This document shows positions 8,690 to 17,299 of a stretch of DNA of 64,000 nt, in pieces (position 1 is the stretch's first letter; every line of letters begins with the position of its first letter). Source of the DNA: Streptomyces sp. NBC_01723 (GTDB lineage Bacteria > Actinomycetota > Actinomycetes > Streptomycetales > Streptomycetaceae); assembly GCF_036246005.1 (NCBI RefSeq), contig NZ_CP109171.1:1054001-1118000 (forward strand), in the 5' to 3' direction. A program made the position numbers and the translations under genes. Below the pieces are notes generated by a model, which was given only the letters and a program-made list of their open reading frames with translations, ran no database searches and was not told where the DNA came from.

Positions 8690-11262
8690 GCGAGGTCTCC
8701 TTCGCTGCTGTGGCCGGCCTGCGGGGCCGACTGCTCCGCGTGGCCGGGCCGGCGTCCACCGCCGCGCGTCCAGCCGTCGCGGTAGGCGGTCATGCGGTCC
8801 CGCACCACTTCGGGCGTGCGCTCTTCGTCGCCGCGCGCCTGGGGCGGCCGAGCGGGTTCCGCGGGGCGCCCGTCCCGCAGTTGGGGTGCGAGGCTGGCCT
8901 GGCGTACCCGCCGGGGCAGGTTGTCGGACTCCTCGGCCGGGCCCGGTGTGCCGTCTCCGTCGCCGTCGGTGGAGTCGGCGGGGTCGTCCGGGACGTCGGG
9001 GGACCGGTGCAGTCGCAAGGCGGGGGCTCCTGGGGGCCGGTCCGGCGCCGTCGTCTCCACAGTCGCTGGTGCGGCGGACGCCAGTGCCGGGCGGCCGGTC
9101 GGTGCGGGCACGGTCTCCCGGTGCGCGGCGGCGTGCGGCACGCGCGCGTACAGGCGCTCCGGTGGTGGAGCCGCCTCGTGTGCCGCCCCTGGGGAGCGTT
9201 CCGCGGTTCCGCTGTGCAGGAGCGAGGTGGGCAGCAGGACGACGGCGGTGGTACCGCCGTAGGGAGAGGTCTTGAGGTGGACCTTGATGTCCTGCCGGGC
9301 GGCCAGGCGGCTGACGACGAACAGGCCGAGCCGGTCGCTGTCGAACAGGTCGAGTGCCTCGGAGCGGGTGATGCGGTGGTTGGCCTCGGCGAGACTGTCC
9401 TTGCCCATGCCGAGGCCGCGGTCCTCGACCTCGATCGCGTAGCCGTTGCCGACGGGCTCTCCGGTGACACGCACGCGCGTGTGGGGTGGGGAGAACTGCG
9501 CGGCGTTCTCGATGATCTCGGCCAAGAGGTGCGTGAGGTCGGCGACGGCCGCGCCGACGACGGACGCCTCGGGGAGCTGTCTTACCTCCACCCGCGCGTA
9601 GTCCTCCACTTCGGAGACCGCCGCACGGACCACGTCGGTGAGTGAGACCGGCATGCGCCAGGCCCGTCCGGGCGCCGCGCCGGAGAGGATGATCAGGCTC
9701 TCGGCGTGGCGCCGCATGCGGGTGGTGAGGTGGTCGAGGCGGAAGAGGTCGCTCAGTTCGTTCGGGTCGTCGGAGCGGCGTTCCATGCTGTCCAGGAGGC
9801 TCAGTTGCCGGTGGACCAGGACCTGGCTGCGGCGGGCGAGGTTCACGAAGACGCCGGAGATGCCGCTGGCGAGTTCGGCACGTTCCACCGCGGCCCGCAG
9901 CGCCGCCCGGTGCACGGTGCCCAGGGCTTCGGCGACCTGACCGGCCTCGTCCTCGGCAGCAGGTTCGGGTGGCGCCTCGGACCGGACGTCGATCTCCTCC
10001 CCCGCACGCAGTCTGCGCATGGCTTCCGGGAGCTTGTGCCGGGCGATCTCCAGGGCGCTGTTGCGCAGACTCACCAGCTCGACCACCAGGCCACGGCCGA
10101 TGCGGACGGAGATGGCGAGCGAGGCGATGACGGCGAGAAGTCCGAGGAGGACCGCGGCCCCGGCCGGGGTGAGCGCACCGCGGGTGAACGGATCGGCCCG
10201 GTCGGCCACTCCGCGCGCGGCGTCCCGCTCGATCGTCCGCATGCCGTCCCGCACGCGCGCGTGGGCCCCGTCCCAGGCGGCGAGGGGTGCCGCCGCCTCG
10301 ACCGGGCGGTCCTGTACCGAGGGGTCCAGCAGGCCGTCCTCGGCCTTTCCCACGGTCGTGTAGGCGGCGTCGCGGGCGAGGTCCTGCCAGGCCGCGCGTT
10401 CGGAGCCGCGCAGGTCGGTGACGGCGGACTCGGTGAGGCTCCGTCGCGTCTCGACGGCGCCGGTGAACAGCGTCAGCCGCTCGCCGTCGAGGCGGCCGGC
10501 GAGGCGGGCGGCGGCGAGCAGGGTGTTCTCCTGGGCCAGGGCCTCGCCCGCGCGGGCGAACTCGACCAGCACGCGCGCGTCGGAGCCCAGATCCGCGTCC
10601 TGGATTCCGCTCAGCGCGCCGCCCACCCGGAAGGCGGCCGAGATGGCCGTCGTGTACCGGCGGTAGGTGTTCTCCCAGTCGGCGCGGCGGTCCAGGACGG
10701 CGGTGCGCAGCGGTCCCAGCCGTTCGGCGCCGGTCACGAACGCGTCGAGCCGCCGTGCCACTCCGGCGGGCAGTTCCTCGCCGTCGGCGACCGTGTGGCG
10801 GTCGCCGAGCCGCAGCTTCGCCACGGCGCGGTCGGTGCGCTCGGACAGTTCCCGGTAGTCGGCGTCCGGCACCGCCGACGGGTCGGTGGCATGGCGCACG
10901 GCCGCGAGACGCTCGGTCTGCAGGGCGGCCACGGCCGCGCCGACGGGGGCCCGGACGCCGGCGTCCACGCGCTGCACCTGCCGCAGCCGGGAGATGTCCT
11001 GGGCGGTGGTGACGGTGGCGTACGCCCACAGGGCCAGCAGGGAGACGACGGGCACCATCAGCAGGCAGACGATCCTGGCGCGCACGGTGCGGGGCTGGAC
11101 GCGCCCGCGCCACGCACGCGTGGCGGCCGATTCGGGTGCCTCGCCCGTGGGCTCGGCCTGGCCCTCGTCGGCAGGTGGTCCGGCGTGCGCGCGACGTCCG
11201 CGCGCGGGTCGCCGGGACGGCGTGTCGGCGCCGTTTGCGGGGGTCGTACGGGGTGTACGCAT
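8686..11262 (-). CDS. cvnA: Conservon sensor kinase CvnA with NIT sensing domain
   Basis: An 858-aa membrane sensor. A disordered charged N-terminus precedes a first membrane helix (about 62-85). A long helical extracytoplasmic region (about 90-340) fits the nitrate/nitrite-sensing NIT domain. A second membrane helix follows (about 355-380), then a HAMP-like linker, a helical region without a clear phospho-acceptor H-box, and an HATPase_c domain with the N-box LLAEIIENAAQFSPPHTRV and G-box VEDRGLGMGKD. The last ~200 residues are Pro/Ala/Arg-rich. The start ATG 11262 has GAGGAGG in front. A longer frame exists upstream but runs through the MHYT gene. CvnA proteins are thought to signal through CvnB-D rather than through a response regulator, and none is encoded here. 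Confidence 0.92.
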   Translation of the reverse strand: MRTPRTTPANGADTPSRRPARGRRAHAGPPADEGQAEPTGEAPESAATRAWRGRVQPRTVRARIVCLLMVPVVSLLALWAYATVTTAQDISRLRQVQRVDAGVRAPVGAAVAALQTERLAAVRHATDPSAVPDADYRELSERTDRAVAKLRLGDRHTVADGEELPAGVARRLDAFVTGAERLGPLRTAVLDRRADWENTYRRYTTAISAAFRVGGALSGIQDADLGSDARVLVEFARAGEALAQENTLLAAARLAGRLDGERLTLFTGAVETRRSLTESAVTDLRGSERAAWQDLARDAAYTTVGKAEDGLLDPSVQDRPVEAAAPLAAWDGAHARVRDGMRTIERDAARGVADRADPFTRGALTPAGAAVLLGLLAVIASLAISVRIGRGLVVELVSLRNSALEIARHKLPEAMRRLRAGEEIDVRSEAPPEPAAEDEAGQVAEALGTVHRAALRAAVERAELASGISGVFVNLARRSQVLVHRQLSLLDSMERRSDDPNELSDLFRLDHLTTRMRRHAESLIILSGAAPGRAWRMPVSLTDVVRAAVSEVEDYARVEVRQLPEASVVGAAVADLTHLLAEIIENAAQFSPPHTRVRVTGEPVGNGYAIEVEDRGLGMGKDSLAEANHRITRSEALDLFDSDRLGLFVVSRLAARQDIKVHLKTSPYGGTTAVVLLPTSLLHSGTAERSPGAAHEAAPPPERLYARVPHAAAHRETVPAPTGRPALASAAPATVETTAPDRPPGAPALRLHRSPDVPDDPADSTDGDGDGTPGPAEESDNLPRRVRQASLAPQLRDGRPAEPARPPQARGDEERTPEVVRDRMTAYRDGWTRGGGRRPGHAEQSAPQAGHSSEGDLA

Positions 11263-11324
11263 GGCCTCCTCGCTTGGGACGGGGGTCGGGGCGTGGTCGC
11301 CGGGCCGTTGGCGCGGGTCCGCCG

Positions 11325-12098
11325 TCACCGGGCGGTGCTGCCGACGGGGCGGCGGGCCGCGGCGGACGCGTCGCGTTCCCCCGCCGTCGGTGACAGTGCG
11401 ACGAAGGCCGAGGTCAGAAAGAGGTAGGACCCGAGGCCGACGGCGAGGGGGAAGATGAACTGCATCGCCGTGGCCCCGGGGAGCGTCTCGCCGGAGGGTG
11501 TGACCCGCACGCTCACCGCGAACATGCCTGTGTAGTGCATGCTGCTCACCGCCGCTCCCATGATCAGTGAGGCGACGGTGACCGCGAGGGGCGACCTGAT
11601 GTTGAGCGCGGCCCACAGTGCCGCGGTGGCCGCGGCGACGGCGATGAGGACGGAGAGTGCGACGCGTACCGTGTCGTAGCTCACGGCTCCGTGCAGGCGC
11701 ACGGCCGCCATGCCCAGATAGTGCATGCTCGCGACGCCGATCCCCGTGGTGAGTCCGCCGAGCAGGAGCGCCCGCGCGCGGTCGCGGCCGTAACCGACCG
11801 CGAAGACGCCGGCGCAGACGACGAGCATCGCGACGAGCAGGCTGGCAAGCGTGAGCGGCACGTCGTAGCGGATGTCGGTGCCGCTGACCCGGAAGCCGAG
11901 CATGGCGACGAAGTGCATCGTCCAGATGCCCGTGCCGATGGCCGAGGCCGCGGTCAGCAGCCAGTTGCGGCGCGAGCGCCCGGTGGTGGCGAGGGCGCGC
12001 ACGGTGCAGCGCAGTCCGAGGGCCGCGCCGGTGCAGGCCATCGCGTACGACAGCACCGGGGTCAGCCAGCCGAGGGCGGCGTGGTCCAGGTGTCCCAT
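11325..12098 (-). CDS. MHYT-domain integral membrane sensor
   Basis: A 257-aa polytopic protein with about seven membrane helices and three MHYT-type repeats: WTMHFVAM, ASMHYLGM and SSMHYTGM, each at a helix end, with LGLRCTVRAL and SRRNWLL near the start. The Met/His residues are proposed to bind copper and sense a diatomic gas or redox state (family prediction). It has no kinase or cyclase domain, so it must signal through a partner. It is upstream of cvnA on the same strand, with a 62-nt gap, and so is a candidate input module of this conservon. The N-terminal cytoplasmic arm is almost absent. Confidence 0.9.
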   Translation of the reverse strand: MGHLDHAALGWLTPVLSYAMACTGAALGLRCTVRALATTGRSRRNWLLTAASAIGTGIWTMHFVAMLGFRVSGTDIRYDVPLTLASLLVAMLVVCAGVFAVGYGRDRARALLLGGLTTGIGVASMHYLGMAAVRLHGAVSYDTVRVALSVLIAVAAATAALWAALNIRSPLAVTVASLIMGAAVSSMHYTGMFAVSVRVTPSGETLPGATAMQFIFPLAVGLGSYLFLTSAFVALSPTAGERDASAAARRPVGSTAR

Positions 12099-12241
12099 GA
12101 CACCGGGACGCTAGTACCGGGCAGGGCGCACAACGGGGGCGCATTTCGAAAGGTGTTGCTATCTGACACAGAGAAGCGCTGGAACGATCGCGTCACGCTC
12201 GAACGTGTGCACCTCGGCGTCCCCCGCGCGTTTGGGGAATC

Positions 12242-12850
12242 ATGCGGACCATGAGCGACAACCACACGCACGTCCAGGAGTTCTTCGGCGCCCGCGCGGC
12301 CGACTGGGACAGCCGCTTCCCCGACGACGGGCCCGCCTACTCGGCCGCGGTGGCCGAGCTGGGGTTGCGGGACGGGGACCGGGTGCTCGACGCGGGTTGC
12401 GGCACCGGACGTGCCCTGCCGCCGCTGCGGGCGGCCGTGGGGCCGTCGGGGCTGGTTCTCGGGGCCGATCTGACACCGGCCATGCTCCAGGCCGCCGTAC
12501 GGGCCGGGAGGGGCCGTGACGGACGGTTGCTGCTGACCGATGTCGCCGCGCTGCCGTTGCGCGCGCGGTCGCTCGACGCCGTGTTCGCGGCGGGCCTCAT
12601 CGCGCACCTCCCCGAGCCCGGCGGGAACCTGCGGGAACTGGCGCGCGTCGTGCGGCCCGGCGGTGTGCTGGCCCTCTTCCATCCGATCGGCCGGGCGGCG
12701 CTCGCGGCACGGCAGGGGCGGCGGATCACACCGGACGACCTGCGCGCGCAGGCCAACCTGCAACCGCTGCTGGCCGGTTCGGGGTGGCGCATGACGTCGT
12801 ACGTCGACGAGGACGACCGCTTCCTGGCCCTGGCCGTGCGCGAGAGCTGA
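12242..12850 (+). CDS. Class I SAM-dependent methyltransferase
   Basis: A 202-aa Rossmann-fold methyltransferase. Motif I is DGDRVLDAGCGTGRALPPL, the acidic residue after beta 2 is in LGADLTPAML, motif II is DVAALPLRARSLDAVFAAGLIAHL, and motif III is LARVVRPGGVLALF. This is the Methyltransf_11/UbiE-like pattern. The substrate cannot be told. The ATG at 12242 has GGGGA 6 nt upstream; a second ATG at 12251 is possible. It is divergent from the MHYT gene across 143 nt. Confidence 0.9.
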   Translation: MRTMSDNHTHVQEFFGARAADWDSRFPDDGPAYSAAVAELGLRDGDRVLDAGCGTGRALPPLRAAVGPSGLVLGADLTPAMLQAAVRAGRGRDGRLLLTDVAALPLRARSLDAVFAAGLIAHLPEPGGNLRELARVVRPGGVLALFHPIGRAALAARQGRRITPDDLRAQANLQPLLAGSGWRMTSYVDEDDRFLALAVRES

Positions 12851-12922
12851 CGGAGACCGCGCACGCCCGCGGCTTCCGGAGCCTCCCGGCCCGGCCTCGG
12901 CTCGCTGCGCCAGACGATCGGC

Positions 12923-13828
12923 TCACTCGGCTGACGACGTGTCGATGTGGCGGACCGGGCAGCCCCGCACGCCGGGGACCGGGCGGGTGCCCAGCTCGGT
13001 CAGCCGGTAGCCCTTCGGGTAGCCCTTGATCTCCCTGTTCTGCCGGGCGTGGTGCGGGGCGCGCCTCGGGGGCATCAGCCGGACGGCGCGCCCGCGCAGC
13101 CGCACCGCGCGGCGCACGATCGCACGCGTGGTGGGGCTCGGCGGGGTGTACCGGAAGGCGCGCAGCAGGGACTCGTCGAGCAGGGAGAGTGTCCCGGCGC
13201 GCAGGAGGGGCGCGAGGGGACGCGGGTACCAGGAGGCCATGAGGTCGAGGGTGGCGTCGGAGACCCTTTGGGCGCGCTCGTCCCAGGCGAAGTGGGCTGC
13301 CTCGTAGGCGTCGAGGCAGTCTTCGAACTCCTCGTAGGACCCGGGGATGTCCTGGATCCCCATGTGCCGTCCCAGCGTGCGGTAGTGGACGGCGGAGGCG
13401 ACGGTCTCGTGCCGCGACATCCTGCGCCATGCGTAGGCGTCGATCCAGCGTTTCGGGATCACGACGAACGTGCACAGGACATACCGCATGTCGTCGTTGG
13501 CGATGTCGTAGCTGCGGTGCATCCGGTTGATGCGACGGATGGCGGTGCGGCCCTGCTCGCTGCCGAAACCGTGCTCGACGACGGCGTCGAGCAGCAGTGC
13601 CGTGTCGTCGTACCGCTTCTGCGCCCGGTCGGTGAACTCCGCCGTCTCGGCCAGCAGCCGGCCGATGCTCGGCACGGCGTAGGTGCGGAAGAGGGCCAGC
13701 TCCAAGGCACGGCTGAAGTCCCAGGGGAACTCGTAGGCCGAGGACAGCCGGTAGATCTCGGCGGCGTCCTCGTGGGGGTCCATACGCCGGATCTCCGCCA
13801 GCCGTTGGAAGCGCTTCACCGTGGCCAT
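12923..13828 (-). CDS. DUF2236 (MpaB/latex-clearing-like) oxygenase family protein
   Basis: A 301-aa helical protein of the DUF2236/MpaB family, whose characterised members (latex clearing protein, MpaB) are b-type heme oxygenases. Visible landmarks are the N-terminal YEFPWDFSRALELALFRTYAVPSIGRLLAETAEF, the His-containing RINRMHRSYDIANDDMRYVLCTFVVIP and a basic C-terminal third (RRAPHHARQNREIKGYPKGYRLTELG). The His in RMHRSYDI is the likely heme ligand. The ATG at 13828 with AGAAGG is preferred over a longer frame from 14005 that would enter the divergent gene. Substrate unknown. Confidence 0.82.
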   Translation of the reverse strand: MATVKRFQRLAEIRRMDPHEDAAEIYRLSSAYEFPWDFSRALELALFRTYAVPSIGRLLAETAEFTDRAQKRYDDTALLLDAVVEHGFGSEQGRTAIRRINRMHRSYDIANDDMRYVLCTFVVIPKRWIDAYAWRRMSRHETVASAVHYRTLGRHMGIQDIPGSYEEFEDCLDAYEAAHFAWDERAQRVSDATLDLMASWYPRPLAPLLRAGTLSLLDESLLRAFRYTPPSPTTRAIVRRAVRLRGRAVRLMPPRRAPHHARQNREIKGYPKGYRLTELGTRPVPGVRGCPVRHIDTSSAE

Positions 13829-13907
13829 ACCCTTCTGCCGCCGAGGCTTCAACTCTACGTTGTGTAGCAGGAGATGCACGATCGGCCATGGTGATCGGCA
13901 GGGGAGG

Positions 13908-14213
13908 GTGGTCCGCTTGTTCAGCAGGATCCTCGAGGCTTGGGACAGATCTCGCGCCGCCCGGCGCACGGAGGGCAAGGCGGGAGGGGAACCGAGGTCG
14001 CACAATCTGTTCGAGGCCGCGGCCGCGTACGTCGCCGCGTGCGCGGACGACGATCAGGACCGGATCGACGAGGCGGCGGGATGGGTGTCGCCGGAGGCCC
14101 TGTCGTTCGGGGTGAACGAGTTGGCGTGCCGCGCCGTGGTCGCGCTCGCGCGGGAGCGCGACCAGTCGCCGCGGGACGTCGCCCGCGCACTCCTGGGGCT
14201 GCCCGCGACCTGA
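13908..14213 (+). CDS. Small hypothetical protein
   Basis: About 101 residues, helical and charged, with no known motif. It begins with a basic amphipathic segment (FSRILEAWDRSRAARR), then NLFEAAAAYVAACADDDQDRIDEAAGWV, then a C-terminal ELACRAVVALARERDQSPRDVARALLGLPA. I do not recognise a family. A GGGGAGG sits directly before GTG 13908; a TTG at 13917 has better spacing and could be the true start. It is divergent from the DUF2236 gene, whose start is 79 nt away. Codon usage supports coding. Confidence 0.6.
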   Translation: MVRLFSRILEAWDRSRAARRTEGKAGGEPRSHNLFEAAAAYVAACADDDQDRIDEAAGWVSPEALSFGVNELACRAVVALARERDQSPRDVARALLGLPAT

Positions 14214-14354
14214 CCGTCGGATCCCCGCGGCGCGTGGTCGATTCGCCCCCGTCCAGCCGGAAAACTGCAGCTCGGGTGCGTCTGGGAGTCGTGACAAGGC
14301 ATTCCCGGGCGCACTAGGGTGCGCGCCATTGGACGAACCGATGGGGAGGCTGGG

Positions 14355-15269
14355 ATGGCCGGGACGGATGAGGACGCCGTCGCCGCCGCGGACGACGCGC
14401 TCTATGTGCTCACGGCGGTGCTGCTGACGCCGGCGAAGTTTCCGAGTGTGCTGGGCGACGACTACCCGGAGGCGTGCGCCGCGCTCGGTCTCCCGCCACT
14501 GGCCGACGGCTACGGACTGGTGCTCGGCCAGGACGGTGACGGTGCCCGGTGGACCGTCGTCGTCGACGACGTGTCGCTGGTGGCCGTGGCCGTGGCCTCC
14601 TGGGACTGCGGCATGGAGTACGACCTGTCGCCGGACGAGCGCACGGTCGTCGCGGCGCTGCCCGGCTGGCCCCTGGCGGTCGCCGTGGCGGCACCCGGTG
14701 TACCCGCGCCGCACGACCCCGGGCCCGAGTCCGCCGACCAGCCCGCGCTGTGTCCGCCGGACACCACGGTGTGGGGGCCCGCCCAGCGGCGTCTGGGGGC
14801 CGACGAGATCGCCCTGCAGTGGGCGCAGTGGCGGGAGCAGATCGACGACGCGGAGTTCCCGGCGGCGGGTGGTGCCGGTGCCTCGTCCGACACGCCTTCC
14901 GGCGACGTGGAGGCCGACGCGAGTACCGGAGAGGGCCCGCGCGACGAAGCGGCAGTCTCGACCGGCGTCGCGGACGGCGAGGGCGACGCGGCGTCCTCGG
15001 GGCACGGCGGGGTCCGGCGGGTGCTCGCGGAGGCCCGCTCCTACGTCGACACTCCCCCGCCGCTCGGCCGGGTCCGGTCGTCGTTCGCGCCGGGCGACGC
15101 GCGGACGCTGCGGGCCGACGGCCCCGGCTGGTCGCTCGTCGCCCGGACCGACGACATCGCCTTCATCCTGCTCGACGAGGAACCCGGTGAGGTCCTGCCG
15201 GTGGGCCGGGGGCCGTCGCTGCCCGGCCTCCTGGAGGCCCTCGACAAGATGGCCGTCCGTCCGATCTGA
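14355..15269 (+). CDS. Hypothetical Streptomyces protein, two-part with acidic linker
   Basis: A 304-aa protein of unknown function. The N-terminal part (about 1-175) looks globular (DDALYVLTAVLLTPAKFPSVLGDDY, WTVVVDDVSLVAVAVASWDCG). A low-complexity acidic Gly/Ala/Asp/Glu linker follows (about 175-225). A C-terminal globular part (RRVLAEARSYVDTPPPLGRVRSSFAPGD, GWSLVARTDDIAFILLDEEPGE) comes last. There is no signal peptide and no membrane helix. The ATG at 14355 has a GGGGAGG site at 14343-14349, which rules out the upstream in-frame start at 14319. The linker suggests two domains that move independently. Confidence 0.75.
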   Translation: MAGTDEDAVAAADDALYVLTAVLLTPAKFPSVLGDDYPEACAALGLPPLADGYGLVLGQDGDGARWTVVVDDVSLVAVAVASWDCGMEYDLSPDERTVVAALPGWPLAVAVAAPGVPAPHDPGPESADQPALCPPDTTVWGPAQRRLGADEIALQWAQWREQIDDAEFPAAGGAGASSDTPSGDVEADASTGEGPRDEAAVSTGVADGEGDAASSGHGGVRRVLAEARSYVDTPPPLGRVRSSFAPGDARTLRADGPGWSLVARTDDIAFILLDEEPGEVLPVGRGPSLPGLLEALDKMAVRPI

Positions 15270-15413
15270 CCAGGGGCGCAGAGGTCCCGACTGTCTTCAA
15301 CCTCCATGACCGGCCTCCTCTCCATGTGGCTCCAGCCCATGGAAGGGGTCGTGGCGGGCCCGCACCATGGGGCAGCCCTCGACCTCACTCCCCCGTCGCG
15401 TCCGGAGGCCCTG

Positions 15414-16787
15414 ATGCGTCTGTCCCGTGGTGTCCCGTTCCTCGCCGCCGTCCTGACGGCCGTCACGCTCACCGGGCCGGCTCCCGCTGCCACCGCCGCG
15501 GCGGAGACGGGCGGACACTGTGCCCGGCTGGAGCGCGTGCGGGTGCCGGGCGCGGCCCTGCAACGCGGCGCCTGCCTGGACGATCTGACCACCACCGGGC
15601 TGGCGGGCACCCGGTACACCGACCTGGCCGACCAGGCCGGACTGACGGCGGCCGACACCAGGACGCCGTCCGGCGTTCCCGGCATCCAGTTCGACGGGTA
15701 CTTCCCGGACTCCTCCCGCTTCAACACAACGCACGGCTGGCGGCACGACGCGCAGTTCGTGATCCGGCTGCCGGACCACTGGAACGGTGGCCTGGTCGTG
15801 ACGGGAGCGCCCGGGAACCGCAAGCAGTACGCCACGGACAAGGCGATCTCCGACCGGGTCCTCGCGCAGGGGTACGCGTACGCCGCCACCGACAAGGGGA
15901 ACAGCGGAACCGACTTCTACCGGGACGGTGTCCGTCCCGGAGACGCGGTCGCTGAGTGGAACGCGCGCACCACCCAGCTGACCCGGGCCGCCCGGCGGGT
16001 GGCGGCCCAGCGCTACGGCCACGCGCCACGCCGCACGTACATCACCGGCATCTCCAACGGCGGCTATCTCACCCGCTGGCAGTTGGAGAACCACCCCGGG
16101 CTCTACGACGGTGGCGTGGACTGGGAGGGAGCCCTGTGGACGGCGGACGGACCCAGCCTGCTCACTTCGCTGCCGACCGCGGTCGCCCGGACGCTCGGGT
16201 CGGCCCGGGACGAGGACCTGTACGCCGCCGGGTTCGCCCGTGGCTCCGAGTTTCTGTGGCCGTACCACGAGAACGCCTACTGGGGCGTGACGCAGAAGAT
16301 CTACCGGGCCGAGTTCGATCCGTCGTACGACCCACGCTGCCCGGGCAGCTCGGCAGGATCCTCCTTGGAGGAGATCCTCTCGCCGTGCGCCTCCGACGCG
16401 GCCTATGACTACGCCGCACGGCCTGCCGCCGTCCATCGCGCGGTGGCCCGAGTGGCACTGACCGGACGCATCGGAAAGCCCTTGATCACGCTGCACGGCG
16501 ATCTGGACGCACTGCTGCCCAAGGCCGCCGACTCCGACGTGTACGCACGCATGATCGACGCGGGCGGGCGAGGCGTGCTGCACCGCTACTACACGATCCG
16601 GGGCGGGACCCATGTCGACGGGCTGTACGACACGTATCCCGACCGGCTGCGGCCGATCCTGCCCTGCTACCGCTCGGCCTTCGACGCCCTGACCGCATGG
16701 GTGGAGCGGGGCACGCCGCCGCCCGCGGACCACACGGTCGGCGAGTCCGCGGACGGCGACGTGATCGACTCCTGCCCCTTGCGCTAG
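15414..16787 (+). CDS. Secreted alpha/beta hydrolase, tannase/feruloyl-esterase or hydroxybutyrate-oligomer-hydrolase type
   Basis: A 457-aa exported serine hydrolase. A Sec signal peptide (RLSRGVPFLAAVLTAVTLTG, cut near AAAETG) is followed by an alpha/beta-hydrolase core. The likely triad is Ser214 in GISNGG, Asp365 in LHGDLDALLP and His400 in RGGTHVDGL. Three further features fit tannase/feruloyl-esterase-like lipases: WNGGLVVTGAPGNRKQYATDKAISDRVLAQGYAYAA (here noted as two adjoining blocks), a long lid with VTQKIYRAEFDPSYDP, and paired cysteines (PRCPGSS, SPCASD). The ATG at 15414 follows GGAGG with 5-nt spacing. A role in degrading plant ester or polyester material fits the nearby xylose and cellulose genes, but the substrate is not shown. 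Confidence 0.8.
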   Translation: MRLSRGVPFLAAVLTAVTLTGPAPAATAAAETGGHCARLERVRVPGAALQRGACLDDLTTTGLAGTRYTDLADQAGLTAADTRTPSGVPGIQFDGYFPDSSRFNTTHGWRHDAQFVIRLPDHWNGGLVVTGAPGNRKQYATDKAISDRVLAQGYAYAATDKGNSGTDFYRDGVRPGDAVAEWNARTTQLTRAARRVAAQRYGHAPRRTYITGISNGGYLTRWQLENHPGLYDGGVDWEGALWTADGPSLLTSLPTAVARTLGSARDEDLYAAGFARGSEFLWPYHENAYWGVTQKIYRAEFDPSYDPRCPGSSAGSSLEEILSPCASDAAYDYAARPAAVHRAVARVALTGRIGKPLITLHGDLDALLPKAADSDVYARMIDAGGRGVLHRYYTIRGGTHVDGLYDTYPDRLRPILPCYRSAFDALTAWVERGTPPPADHTVGESADGDVIDSCPLR

Positions 16788-16812
16788 CCGGGCACGCAGC
16801 GGCGCCGGCGCG

Positions 16813-16995
16813 TCAACGCCCTATCTCCCTGCGCGTGGTCCTGCGCAGCCTGCGCCGCTGGGAAGGGTCCAGGGTGAGGTAAGCGGCGGCCGGGACTCCC
16901 AGAACTATCAGCAGGGCGGCCCACCAGGGCAGCCAGATCAGCAGGATGAGCCCGACCGCCACACCACCTGCTGCGACCTTGGCGTTCTTCGACAT
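16813..16995 (-). CDS. Small membrane protein (60 aa)
   Basis: A 60-aa protein with two hydrophobic stretches (AGGVAVGLILLIWLPWW and ALLIVLGVPAAAYLTL) and a strongly basic tail (RRRLRRTTRREIGR), so the C-terminus is expected in the cytoplasm. The ATG at 16995 follows a perfect AAGGAGG. Function unknown; similar small membrane proteins are common in Streptomyces. It is convergent with the hydrolase gene, with 25 nt between stops. Confidence 0.8.
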   Translation of the reverse strand: MSKNAKVAAGGVAVGLILLIWLPWWAALLIVLGVPAAAYLTLDPSQRRRLRRTTRREIGR

Positions 16996-17299
16996 GGTGT
17001 CGCCTCCTTCGCGGCCACTGCCGCTCTCTGTCCTGAAAACGGGCCCGCGCTCCCGGCGGTTCCGTACCGCGCCCCTGAGACGTCCCTGAGTCCGGACCCC
17101 GACACCCCTGAGGGACCCGTCGGCGTAGCCGCCCGCTCGTCGGCGCATCCATCCGTCCATCCGTCCATCCCGGGAGAGAACACCTCTCTACTTGAATAGT
17201 GACCCATGCCACAGATCATCCACACCCCGGGACCTCAGGAGTGGTGTACAGTCGGCCGCCGCATACTGGCTAGTCAAATTTGAGGAATACATCATCACC
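16996..17299. other. 304-nt intergenic region between divergent genes, with short tandem repeat
   Basis: Leader region for the 60-aa membrane protein (-) and the SNF2 helicase (+). At about 17145-17170 it holds a degenerate TCCATCCG-type 8-bp repeat of three units. Just after it are a short inverted repeat (GAGAG/CTCTC, about 17174-17188) and an AT-richer stretch (17189-17290) that should carry the helicase promoter. No convincing ORF or RNA gene is seen. Confidence 0.5.

Noticed and set aside
9706..11427. Long open frame on the plus strand opposite cvnA
   Set aside because: It is antisense to a well-supported kinase gene, has no family-like motifs, and open antisense frames are common at this GC content.
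11263..12144. N-terminal extension of CvnA through the MHYT gene
   Set aside because: The stretch reads as Arg/His-rich out-of-frame sequence, and a strong ribosome site precedes the ATG at 11262.
17145..17170. TCCATCCG-type repeat taken as a possible CRISPR or phage site
   Set aside because: Units are 8 bp, contiguous and without spacers; this is a short microsatellite.
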